From Candidatus Aveggerthella excrementigallinarum (GTDB lineage Bacteria > Actinomycetota > Coriobacteriia > Coriobacteriales > Eggerthellaceae), in contig DVLD01000044.1 in the NCBI GenBank assembly GCA_018715725.1, positions 1 through 46,784 on the forward strand: a stretch of 46,784 nucleotides of DNA, given 5' to 3'. Position 1 is the first letter of the stretch. Each line of letters opens with the position of its first letter. This document shows, piece by piece, positions 18,964 to 27,369 of this stretch. The notes under the pieces are model-generated. The model did no database searches and was not told the DNA's origin. It saw only the letters and a program-made list of their open reading frames with translations. The translations under genes were made by a program, and so were the position numbers.

Positions 18964-20313
18964 TCAGCGGAGGTACTCGTCCACGAAATACAGAATGACC
19001 GCCGCAGACGTGGGCGTGCACAGCTCGCCGTCAAGCAGCTCTTCGCACGTGGGGATACCGCGCTCTATGATGGCCGCGGTCGCCGGAGCCGGAATAGGCA
19101 GCTCCCCATGCGCGCACACGACGGTGCCTCGCCCTGTTTGGACTGGCGTCGCGGTAATCTTCCGCGGGTTGAGCGCCTCGACGGCTGCGCAGATGGCGAG
19201 CACGTTGCGCACCGCCTCGCCGTTGCCGACTTCGTGGAAATGCGTCTCTTCGACGGCGCACCCGTGCACGCAGGCCTCGGCTTCGGCCAAGATGCGGTAG
19301 ATAGCGCGCGCGTCTTCCTTTACCCGGTCGCTCACGCACGCCGCGTCAATCGTTGCAAGCACTTCGGCAAGGTCGTGATGGTGCGCGTCGGGCACGCCGG
19401 CGCAGCCAACCGTTGTCTCCACGCGTGCGCGCTCGTCGTCGGAGAGACGCGAGAGCAGCTCATCGCGAATGAACTGGCGCGTCGCGTTTTTCGTGAGGTC
19501 CACGTGCACGTCTGTCATGGGCTTCCTTTCGTCCGTTCGCTCCCGTGCGTGCGCAGGAGCAGCTTTCGCGTGATTAATAAGGTGCGCCTGATAACCGGCG
19601 CCGAAACCGTTGTCGATATTCACGACGGAGACCCCGCTCGCGCAGGAGTTCAACATGGCGAGCAGCGCCGCCACCCCGCCGAAGCTCGCGCCGTAGCCCA
19701 CGCTTGTCGGCACGGCGATCACCGGGCACGAGGCCATGCCGCCCACCACGCTGGCAAGCGCGCCCTCCATGCCGGCAACGGTGACGATCACGTTCGCCTC
19801 GGCGATATCGCGCGCATGGGCAAGCAGGCGATGGATGCCGGCAACGCCCACGTCGTACAGGCGGTTCACGCGGTTGCCGAGCGCCTCGGCCGTGAGCGCC
19901 GCCTCTTCTGCGGCGTACAGGTCACTGGTGCCGGCGGCAGCCACCACAATGACACCGTTCCCGTCCGGCTGCGGAATGCCGCCTAAGATCCCGACGTTGG
20001 CGAGAGGATGGTAGTCCAGCGCGAAGCCTTCATCGTGCAAGGCGTCCGCCTTCTCTTGAGACAGGCGCGTGATGAGCACGCGCTCTTGCCCGGCAGCGCG
20101 CATAGCGCGGCAGATGCCCGCAAGCTGCTCGGACGTCTTGCCCTCGCCGTACACCACCTCGGACACGCCTTGGCGAATGCCGCGTTGAGTGTCCACTTTC
20201 GCGTAGCCCAGCTCTTTGAACGGGGCTACCTTTATATCCGCCGCCGCCTCGTCAACGGTCACGTCGCCTGCCGCGACGCGCTCCAGCAGCTTCCTCAAAT
20301 CACGCTCTTCCAT
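18964..20313 (-). CDS. larB: LarB-LarC(truncated) fusion, nickel-pincer cofactor biosynthesis
   Basis: LarB part: 'YAKVDTQRGIRQGVSEVVYGEGKTSEQLAGI', 'VVAAAGTSDLYAAEEAALTAEALGN', 'GMEGALASVVGGMASCPVIAVPTSVGYGASFGG'; LarC-like part: 'HHHDLAEVLATIDAACVSDRVKEDARAIYRILAEAEACVHG...HFHEVGNGEAVRNVLAI...GELPIPAPATAAII'. Confidence 0.88.
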   Translation of the reverse strand: MEERDLRKLLERVAAGDVTVDEAAADIKVAPFKELGYAKVDTQRGIRQGVSEVVYGEGKTSEQLAGICRAMRAAGQERVLITRLSQEKADALHDEGFALDYHPLANVGILGGIPQPDGNGVIVVAAAGTSDLYAAEEAALTAEALGNRVNRLYDVGVAGIHRLLAHARDIAEANVIVTVAGMEGALASVVGGMASCPVIAVPTSVGYGASFGGVAALLAMLNSCASGVSVVNIDNGFGAGYQAHLINHAKAAPAHARERTDERKPMTDVHVDLTKNATRQFIRDELLSRLSDDERARVETTVGCAGVPDAHHHDLAEVLATIDAACVSDRVKEDARAIYRILAEAEACVHGCAVEETHFHEVGNGEAVRNVLAICAAVEALNPRKITATPVQTGRGTVVCAHGELPIPAPATAAIIERGIPTCEELLDGELCTPTSAAVILYFVDEYLR

Positions 20314-20968
20314 GACGCTCCTTACGTAGAGAGGGCGCCGTGACCCGCGGCGCGCCTCCCGCGACAGCGCGCCGCGCGCGCCACGCTTCCACCGTCGCTC
20401 GCGCCCCCTCTTCCGCCTGCGCAAGCGCGGCGGAAGTGATGCGCTCACCAGCCGGAACCTTTGTGGCAAAGCACGAGAAATTCGGCTTGTCGGCCGTGAT
20501 CAGGCCGCGCTCGCGCGAACGGGCGCGCACATCTTCCTTCGTCCATCCTGCTGCGCGCAGGGGCGAGACCACGCCCAGCTCCTCGAGCGCTCGAAAGCCC
20601 GGCCGACGCGACGGGTCGTCGGTGGCGTTCGTGCCGTCAACGAGCACCGTGCGCCCGTCATGCTCCATGCGCTCGAGAATCGCCCCAAAGATGAAGCGCT
20701 TGCACCGATAACACCGGTCGGGCGGGTTGGCGCACACGTCCTCGGCGGAAAGGATGTCCGCCTCCACCAGTTCAAAGCCGGTTTCCAGCGATTCCGCCAC
20801 CAGCCGGGCGTCCTCGAGCTCGAAGTCCGCCTGAAACGCCGTCTTCACCAGATAGGCCTTCACGTCAACGCCGGCGTCCAGCATCTCGGCGAGCAGGCAT
20901 GCCGAATCGCACCCGCCCGAGAACGCCAGGCCATACCGCACGCCCGGCTCGAATCGTAAATCTTGCAT
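20300..20968 (-). CDS. larE: ATP-dependent sacrificial sulfur transferase LarE
   Basis: PP-loop 'GLAFSGGCDSACLLAEMLDAGVDVKAYLVKTAFQ', 'NPPDRCYRCKRFIFG', 'DGTNATDD.SRRPGFRALEELGVVSPL'. Confidence 0.92.
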   Translation of the reverse strand: MQDLRFEPGVRYGLAFSGGCDSACLLAEMLDAGVDVKAYLVKTAFQADFELEDARLVAESLETGFELVEADILSAEDVCANPPDRCYRCKRFIFGAILERMEHDGRTVLVDGTNATDDPSRRPGFRALEELGVVSPLRAAGWTKEDVRARSRERGLITADKPNFSCFATKVPAGERITSAALAQAEEGARATVEAWRARRAVAGGAPRVTAPSLRKERHGRA

Positions 20969-21041
20969 GATGTCCTTTCGTGGCAAGCGCATCCGCCCTA
21001 CCGACCGCGCGCTCCGCAGGTCGCCTTTTCAGCAGCCTGCG

Positions 21042-21440
21042 CTACTGCTGCGCGCCTTCGCCCTCGTCGTACAAGCCGCGTTCGGCCTTGAGCATGATGT
21101 CGTTGTAATGCTCGATCTTGTAATTCAGCCGGTCCAAGCCCGCCTGCATCTCGTCCAGGCGTTGGCGCACCAAATCGCGCTGCTCTTCCAGCAGGGCGAT
21201 GCGCGCCGGAATGGTGGCGTCGCCGCCCTCGAACAGGTTCATGTACTCAATGAGCGCCTCGATGGACACATGAGCGCCACGCATGCACTTGATGAACTGG
21301 ACGCGCGCACAATCCTGTTCGCTGTAGTCGCGCACGCCGCTGGCAGTGCGATGCACGGGGCTCATGAGGCCGATGCGCTCGTAGTAGCGCAGGGTGTCGG
21401 CCGAGATGTCGTACTTTTTGCTGACTTCGGCGATCTTCAT
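21042..21440 (-). CDS. MerR-family transcriptional regulator
   Basis: 'MKIAEVSKKYDISADTLRYYERIGLMSPVHRTASGVRDYSEQD'. Confidence 0.93.
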   Translation of the reverse strand: MKIAEVSKKYDISADTLRYYERIGLMSPVHRTASGVRDYSEQDCARVQFIKCMRGAHVSIEALIEYMNLFEGGDATIPARIALLEEQRDLVRQRLDEMQAGLDRLNYKIEHYNDIMLKAERGLYDEGEGAQQ

Positions 21441-21716
21441 CCGTACCTCCACGATATATAAATAGGCTATGCGCACGGTGCGGGGTAGCGGCCGCCACCC
21501 GTTCTCTATCTTTACATCCTAGAGCGCGCTCCAAGTCAAGCACCCATTCCGCGAAACTCCACGGAGTTGTATGCCCCGCACGGTTGACGACAGAGGGCTT
21601 CACGCCGTTCGACAAAACCGGAGGCTCCGCCCGTTGACAAAGCGCTATGATACGTGAATTACACAAGCAAGGTAGGGAATGAAGCTCTCAACGAGCCAGG
21701 GTAGGAAGGGGAACCC

Positions 21717-22964
21717 GTGAAAGAGCTTTGGAGAAAATGGGACAACATTAGCCTGATCAAGCGCATCGTCGTCGGCTTGATCATCGGCGCCATCCTGGGC
21801 GTCACCTGCGGCACGGTGCCGGGCCTGAGCGACGTCTTGACGCTGCTGGGCACGCTGTTCACCTCCGCGTTGAAGGCCATCGCGCCGATTCTGGTGTTCT
21901 TCCTGGTCATTAGCGCTTTGGCGAGCGCCAAGACCGGCGGCTCCATGTCCACCATCGTGGTGCTCTACATCATCAGCACCTTCCTGGCGGCGCTCGTCGC
22001 CGTCATCGCGAGCTTCATCTTCCCCATTGAGATGACGCTCGTCGTGGACCCGTCCGTCGAGCAGTCCTCGCCCGAGGGCATCGGCGAGGTCCTGACCTCG
22101 CTCGTGGCCAGCATCGTCGCCAACCCGGTCGACGCGCTCGTGAACGCGAACTACCTGGGCATCCTGGCCTGGGCCGTCATGCTGGGCGTGGCCCTGCGCG
22201 CCGCCAAGGAGGCCACGAAGGACGTCTTCCACAACGTGGCTGACGCCGTGGGCCAGGTCGTGCACTGGATCATCAGCCTGGCGCCCTTCGGCATCATGGG
22301 CTTGGTGTTCACCGCTGTGTCCACGAACGGCGTCGAGATCTTCACCGAGTACGGCCAGCTGCTGCTCATCCTGGTGGGCTGCATGCTGTTCATCGCGTTC
22401 GTCGTGAACCCGGCGCTCGTGTGGGTGAACATCCGCAAGAACCCGTACCCGCTCGTGTGGCGCTGCATCAAGGAGTCCGGCCTGACCGCGTTCTTCACCC
22501 GCAGCTCCGCCGCGAACATTCCGGTCAACATGACGCTGTGCCGCAAGCTGGGCCTGGACGAGGACAACTACTCCGTGTCCATCCCGCTCGGCGCGACCAT
22601 CAACATGGCCGGCGCGTCCGTCACCATTTCCGTCATGACCATGACCGCGTGCCACACCCTGGGCATTGCGGTGGACGTCCCGACCGCCGTCATCCTCTCG
22701 GTGCTGGCCGCCGTCTCCGCATGCGGCGCGTCCGGCGTTGCGGGCGGCTCGCTGCTGCTCATCCCGCTGGCGTGCTCGCTCTTCGGCATCAGCAACGACG
22801 TGGCCATGCAGGTCGTCGGCGTCGGCTTCATCATCGGCGTCATCCAGGACTCCTGCGAGACCGCGCTCAACTCGTCCTCCGACGTGCTGCTCACCGCGAC
22901 GGCCGAATACCGTTCCCGTCGTCTGGCCGGCCAGGAAGTCAGCTTCGCCGACTGGGAGAAGTAA
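21717..22964 (+). CDS. sstT: Na+/serine-threonine symporter SstT-like (DAACS family)
   Basis: '[20 protein letters not shown]', '[45 protein letters not shown]', '[25 protein letters not shown]'; GTG start. Confidence 0.9.
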   Translation: MKELWRKWDNISLIKRIVVGLIIGAILGVTCGTVPGLSDVLTLLGTLFTSALKAIAPILVFFLVISALASAKTGGSMSTIVVLYIISTFLAALVAVIASFIFPIEMTLVVDPSVEQSSPEGIGEVLTSLVASIVANPVDALVNANYLGILAWAVMLGVALRAAKEATKDVFHNVADAVGQVVHWIISLAPFGIMGLVFTAVSTNGVEIFTEYGQLLLILVGCMLFIAFVVNPALVWVNIRKNPYPLVWRCIKESGLTAFFTRSSAANIPVNMTLCRKLGLDEDNYSVSIPLGATINMAGASVTISVMTMTACHTLGIAVDVPTAVILSVLAAVSACGASGVAGGSLLLIPLACSLFGISNDVAMQVVGVGFIIGVIQDSCETALNSSSDVLLTATAEYRSRRLAGQEVSFADWEK

Positions 22965-22987
22965 GCAGGCCGCGCAACCTTCGCGCA

Positions 22988-23021
22988 CTAAAAAGGCTCC
23001 TCGTTCGAGGAGCCTTTTTAG
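22988..23021 (+). terminator. Terminator of sstT-like gene
   Basis: CTAAAAAGGCTCCTCG-TT-CGAGGAGCCTTTTTAG perfect inverted repeat with T-run. Confidence 0.93.
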
Positions 23022-23026
23022 TATTT

Positions 23027-23070
23027 GGTGCGATAGGAGCGCACGTCACGCCCGACGCTCCTATCGCACC
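23027..23070. repeat. Second perfect 15-bp inverted repeat directly after the terminator
   Basis: GGTGCGATAGGAGCG (23027-23041) / CGCTCCTATCGCACC (23056-23070). Confidence 0.85.
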
Positions 23071-23193
23071 TGCCGCACCCGTCGTGCCCGTTACGCCGGT
23101 GCGGCTGCTACGCCCGGCGCGGCTACTGTGCCCGGTGCGTCCGTCGCATCCGCCGCACCCGTCGCATCCGCCACGCCCGGCGCACGCCGCCTC

Positions 23194-24693
23194 CTACCAT
23201 TCGAGGCTCGCCAGGCGGCAGAGCGTGCGCACGTACACGCGGAAGGCGTCCTTCAGCACGTCTTCGCGCACGGCCTCGTCGGCCATGTGCTCTTCGCCCG
23301 CCCACGCCGGGCGCTCTTCCGCCCACGGGCGGTTCGGACCGAAGCTCGCGCCCACCGGGAAGCAGCGGGCGTAGGTGCCGCCGCCCATGGTGAAGGGCTG
23401 GGCGTCGTCGTCGAAGACTTCGCGGTACGAGGCGAGCAGCGCCTGGATGGCAGGCGATGCCGGGTCGGTCAGGAACACCGGCTTCGTCGCCCTCTGAACG
23501 AACGCGGCGCCTGCCTGCTGCGCGCGCTCCGCCAAGGCGGTGGCGATGCGCTCGGCCGACGTGGTGGTCGGGAAGCGGGAGTCGACCGTAAGGACGAAGG
23601 CGGCGGAGAGCTTCGCGGCGACGCGTTCGCCTGCACTTTCGGCACCGTCCTGCTCGCCCGCGCCTACGGCCATGTCCTGCTCGCCCGCGTCTTCCGCCGG
23701 CTCCGTGCGCAGCGTACCGCCGATGATAGTGAGCGGCCCGAAATGCTCGTCGGACGCAGCGATGCCGAGCTCCTCGCCGTGGACGTCATACGCCACCGTG
23801 CTCGCCAGCTGTAAGAACGCGCGCTCGGCGTCCGTGCCCACGCCCGCTTCGAGCAAGTAGTCCGCCAGCTCGCCAACGGCGCTACGCGTGTTCTCCGGCC
23901 ACGCCGCATGGCCGCCGACGCCCTCCGCGCTCACGCGCGCAAGCCCTTCGCCCGCAGCCTCGACCACGACGCCTTCCGCCGTGGGCAGCGATGCCGCATC
24001 AGCGCGCACCAGGGCGGACGCTTCGCTCGGCACGGCGTTCGTCGCCATGCCGCCCGCAAGCTCCACGAGCGCGCCATCGGGCTGCACCGGGAAGCGCACC
24101 TCGCCGTCGAGCTGGCCTTTTTCGCCGTAGCCCACCGGGAAGTCCGCATCGGGCGTGAACAGGAACGCCGGCGCCTCGTGCTCTGCGAGGTAGCGCGGCA
24201 CGTCGTGCATGCCGGACTCCTCGTTCGTGCCGAAGAGCATGCGCACGGAGCACGGCAACTGCACGCCCGCGCGGCGCAGGCAGTTCATGGCGTGAAGCGC
24301 CACTATGGCCGGGCCCTTGTCGTCCAGCACGCCGCGACCCATGAGCCAGCCTTTGCGCCGCGTGACCGCGAACGGCTCGACCGTCCAACCCTGCCCCGCC
24401 GGCACCACGTCCACATGGCAGATCATGGCAATCTGGCGCTCGCTGGCGCCCGGCACGTCGGCAAAGCCCACGCACCCGCCGGCGTCGCCCGTCGCGAAGC
24501 CCATGCGCTCCGCGATGCCGAGCGCCGCGTCGAGCGCGCGCCGCACGCCCGGCCCGAACGGCGCGTCCGCGCTGGCGCCCGTTTTATCCTCGGTGCTCTC
24601 GATGCGCACAAGCGCGTCGATGTCGGCGACGACGGTCTCCCACTCCTCGTCCAGGTACGTCTCGATCACGCGGTCCAACGCTTCGTCGGTCAT
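23194..24693 (-). CDS. M20-family dipeptidase/peptidase (PepV/Sapep-like)
   Basis: 'CHVDVVPAGQGWTVEPFAVTRRKGWLMGRGVLDDKGPAIVALHAMN', 'LFGTNEESGMHDVPRYL', 'FTMGGGTYARCFP'. Confidence 0.9.
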   Translation of the reverse strand: MTDEALDRVIETYLDEEWETVVADIDALVRIESTEDKTGASADAPFGPGVRRALDAALGIAERMGFATGDAGGCVGFADVPGASERQIAMICHVDVVPAGQGWTVEPFAVTRRKGWLMGRGVLDDKGPAIVALHAMNCLRRAGVQLPCSVRMLFGTNEESGMHDVPRYLAEHEAPAFLFTPDADFPVGYGEKGQLDGEVRFPVQPDGALVELAGGMATNAVPSEASALVRADAASLPTAEGVVVEAAGEGLARVSAEGVGGHAAWPENTRSAVGELADYLLEAGVGTDAERAFLQLASTVAYDVHGEELGIAASDEHFGPLTIIGGTLRTEPAEDAGEQDMAVGAGEQDGAESAGERVAAKLSAAFVLTVDSRFPTTTSAERIATALAERAQQAGAAFVQRATKPVFLTDPASPAIQALLASYREVFDDDAQPFTMGGGTYARCFPVGASFGPNRPWAEERPAWAGEEHMADEAVREDVLKDAFRVYVRTLCRLASLEW

Positions 24694-24839
24694 GGCGGTC
24701 CTTTCTCGCAGCGCCAGGGGCGCTCTGTGTTCTGTCCGCACGGTAGCACGTTTTGCCTGCAAGCGCACAATCAGGAATAACGCTCGTGCGCGGTAAGACC
24801 TTGGCGAGCTGGGAGGCTTTTGTTAGACTGCATGGATGC

Positions 24840-24923
24840 GCCCGAGTGGTGGAACGGCAGACACGACGGTCTCAAAAACCGTTGCCGAAAGGTGTGCGAG
24901 TTCGAATCTCGCCTCGGGCACCA
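24840..24923 (+). tRNA. tRNA-Leu(CAA)
   Basis: GCCCGAG/CTCGGGC acceptor; anticodon loop CTCAAAA; long variable arm TGCCGAAAGGTG; GTTCGAATC T-arm; encoded CCA. Confidence 0.95.
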
Positions 24924-24933
24924 TCGATCGCAC

Positions 24934-24963
24934 AGCGCCCCGGCACAGCCGGGGCGCTTTTTT
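24934..24963 (+). terminator. Terminator after tRNA-Leu
   Basis: AGCGCCCCGGC-ACA-GCCGGGGCGCT-TTTTT. Confidence 0.93.
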
Positions 24964-24967
24964 GCGT

Positions 24968-25912
24968 CTACCGATTGCGAAATGCGGGCGTTTGCGCGGC
25001 GACGATGCCGAGTAGGATCACGCCCACGCCCGCCAGCTGCACGGGCGTGACCGCCTCGTGCACGAACAGCACAGACAGCGCTACGGAAATGGGCAGTTCG
25101 GATGCCGCCATGACGGTGGACAGGCCCGGCGAAAGATGCTTGCACCCGATGCCGAACAGCACCATGGGCAGCACGAAGGCCATCGGGCCGAGGATGATGC
25201 CGTACTGCGCGATGCCCTGGAGCAGCACGCCCGACGGCAGGTAGTCCGGGCAAAGCACGAAGCCCGTGAGCAGGTAGCCGCAGCAGGCCCACAAGCCACG
25301 CTGCGCCACCGGCACGTCGGTCTCGACGCGGCCTGAAAGAAACATGAACGACGCGCAGCACACCGCCGCCAACAGGCCGAACACGATGCCGAGCGGATGC
25401 AGCGAGCCCACGCCCGCCTCCACGATACCGCTCGACATGACAGTGCCGACCATGATGATGGCAGCAGCAATGAGCGCCGCGGTGGTGGGCCGGCGGCGCG
25501 TGGTGGCCACCTCGAACACGAGGCCCAACCACGTGAACTGGAACAAGAGCGTGATGCCCACGCTAGCCGGGATAAACTGGAGCGCGCAGTAGTAGAACGT
25601 GGTGGTGCCGCCGGTCACCAGGCCCATGGCGGCAAGCTTCAGGCGCTGCTTCGCCGCCAGGCGGGGTCGGTGTGCGCCGCGCAGCCAATCGACGAACGCC
25701 CAGAGCGCGAACACCACCGTGGCGAAGAATGCCTGCGAGCACACGACCTGCGGGAACGTGAAGCCGTCCGCGTACGCGAGCTTCACGACCGCGCCGACCA
25801 CGCCATAGCACGCCCCGCCCACGAACACGATGGCGGAATTGCGCAGGCGCGACGAGGCGCCGCCCGCAAGCGGCGCCTCGGTTGTCGTGCACTGTGCCGA
25901 ATCCTGTTTCAC
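24968..25912 (-). CDS. EamA/DMT-superfamily transporter
   Basis: ~10 TM EamA-type; 'NSAIVFVGGACYGVVGAVVKLAYADGFTFPQVVCSQAFFA', 'ASELPISVALSVLFVHEAVTPVQLAGVGVILLGIV'. Confidence 0.88.
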   Translation of the reverse strand: MKQDSAQCTTTEAPLAGGASSRLRNSAIVFVGGACYGVVGAVVKLAYADGFTFPQVVCSQAFFATVVFALWAFVDWLRGAHRPRLAAKQRLKLAAMGLVTGGTTTFYYCALQFIPASVGITLLFQFTWLGLVFEVATTRRRPTTAALIAAAIIMVGTVMSSGIVEAGVGSLHPLGIVFGLLAAVCCASFMFLSGRVETDVPVAQRGLWACCGYLLTGFVLCPDYLPSGVLLQGIAQYGIILGPMAFVLPMVLFGIGCKHLSPGLSTVMAASELPISVALSVLFVHEAVTPVQLAGVGVILLGIVAAQTPAFRNR

Positions 25913-25985
25913 GAGGGCGATTCTAACAAAGAGGGAACGCAGGCTCCAACGCGGCAGCCATTGCGTAGCTCGCGCCCTCTCGCAA

Positions 25986-26018
25986 AATGTGAAAAAGTGC
26001 CTGTCCCTTTTTCACATT
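25986..26018. repeat. REP-like hairpin with GTGCCTGTCCC core
   Basis: AATGTGAAAAAG-TGCCTGTCC-CTTTTTCACATT, perfect 12-bp arms; overlaps the stop codon of the DUF3343 gene. Confidence 0.8.
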
Positions 26019-26271
26019 ACAACGCCGCGACCTCCGTGTAGGCTGCGTCATCCTGGCGGAACAGGCGCGCAAGGCCGCGGGCATCGGGTGAGCGCTGGGC
26101 GATGGCAAGCGCGGCCGCGTCGTCGGCCGCGTCAAATTTGAGCGCCATGCCGCAGCCGGCGCTGATGGCCTTCGGGACGGGCAGCATCGTGGTCTTGGCG
26201 TGCGCGGCGAGCGCGCGCTCCGTGGCCATGGCGGCGTGCGTCGACTCGAATGCGATGACGTAGGTGTTCAT
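26017..26271 (-). CDS. DUF3343 (putative Se/S carrier-like) protein, copy A
   Basis: 'YVIAFESTHAAMATERALAAHAKTTMLPVPKAISAGCGMALKF' matches the DUF3343 pattern. Confidence 0.82.
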   Translation of the reverse strand: MNTYVIAFESTHAAMATERALAAHAKTTMLPVPKAISAGCGMALKFDAADDAAALAIAQRSPDARGLARLFRQDDAAYTEVAAL

Positions 26272-26354
26272 GCGTTCCTTTCGGCAATCTCACGTGCAGA
26301 AACAGCCTACCTGGCCCTAGGGAGCCCAGCGAGACCAAGCAGGCTGCAATCGGG

Positions 26355-27005
26355 CTACAGCGTGATGGTCTTCGCGGCCTCACGCATGCGCTCGAGGATG
26401 TCGTACATATTCGAGACCTCGCCCACCTGCAGCTGCTCCTTCAGGCCGTAGAAATCAAGGCACGTGCCGCAGACGAGGACCTCGGTGCCCTGGTCGATGA
26501 GCTTCTGCACGCTCTCGACGACCTGCTCTTCCCCGCCGGCGACCAGCTTCACGCCGCTGTTCATGAACAGCAGGCTTGCCGGCGCGTCGCCGCACTCGGA
26601 CAGCGTGTAGAGCGCCATCTTCATGAGGTTGTAGCCCAGCTCGCCCTCGCCTTCGCCCACGTGATCCTTGCCCACGAACACGGCGTAGCCGCAGCCGACG
26701 CCCGGAGCGCACGCAGGGCCCGCGGCGGGCGCGGCCGCCGGAACCGCGGACTCGGCGTCGTTCGAGACGGTACCCTCCTCGGCGCCGCCTGCGCTTGCCC
26801 CCGCGCCGAAGGCGATGAGCCAGCCGCCCTCAATCTCCGTGACCTCGACCGGGCGGCCTGTGCGCTCGGCCATGCGCGAGACGTTCTTCACGGCCGTCTC
26901 GTTGTCGACCTGAATGCCGAACTCCGCGACCCCGGCGTCGACGCGCTGCTTCGCCAGCATGAGCGGTTTGGGGCACTGCAGCCCGAATGCGTTGATGATC
27001 TCCAT
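26355..27005 (-). CDS. yedF: Sulfurtransferase-like selenium metabolism protein YedF
   Basis: TusA-like N-terminus 'INAFGLQCPKPLMLAKQRV' and DsrE-like C-terminus 'LLFMNSGVKLVAGG...VLVCGTCLDFYGLKEQLQVGEVSNMYDI'. Confidence 0.92.
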   Translation of the reverse strand: MEIINAFGLQCPKPLMLAKQRVDAGVAEFGIQVDNETAVKNVSRMAERTGRPVEVTEIEGGWLIAFGAGASAGGAEEGTVSNDAESAVPAAAPAAGPACAPGVGCGYAVFVGKDHVGEGEGELGYNLMKMALYTLSECGDAPASLLFMNSGVKLVAGGEEQVVESVQKLIDQGTEVLVCGTCLDFYGLKEQLQVGEVSNMYDILERMREAAKTITL

Positions 27006-27078
27006 GTCCTTCTTCCTTCCTGCGAAGGCGCGCCCGCATGCCCTGCGGCATCCGACGGGCGTACCCCGCATATGCCTT

Positions 27079-27369
27079 CTAGCAGAACCGGTCTCGGCGC
27101 GCATCGCGCGAGCCGGCCACCTGCACAAACTCCGTAATCGCCAGGCCGCGCTCGGCGGCGACGTCGCGCGCCGCTTCGACCTCGGCAGGGTCGCCGAACG
27201 CGATCGACATGCCGCAGCACGCCTGCACGCCGCGCGGCGCGGGCGCGATGCGCACGTCGAAACCGGCAGCGCGAAGCGCCTGGTACGCTGCGAACCCCTC
27301 CGTCGCCGAGTCCACGAGCGCATACCACTGCACGTTCGAGGCGGCATCGGGGGCACCAGCGCCCATCAT
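27079..27369 (-). CDS. DUF3343 (putative Se/S carrier-like) protein, copy B
   Basis: 'WYALVDSATEGFAAYQALRAAGFDVRIAPAPRGVQACCGMSIAF'; ATGA overlap with upstream gene. Confidence 0.78.
   Translation of the reverse strand: MMGAGAPDAASNVQWYALVDSATEGFAAYQALRAAGFDVRIAPAPRGVQACCGMSIAFGDPAEVEAARDVAAERGLAITEFVQVAGSRDARRDRFC

Noticed and set aside
18964-19518. LarC fragment as a frameshifted pseudogene
   Set aside because: Not clearly supported: reading frame is continuous with LarB, conserved LarC motifs are intact and there is an internal SD/ATG; kept as a fusion finding instead.
21645-22988. 447-aa minus-strand ORF opposite sstT
   Set aside because: Antisense low-complexity translation; SstT-like reading frame is convincing.
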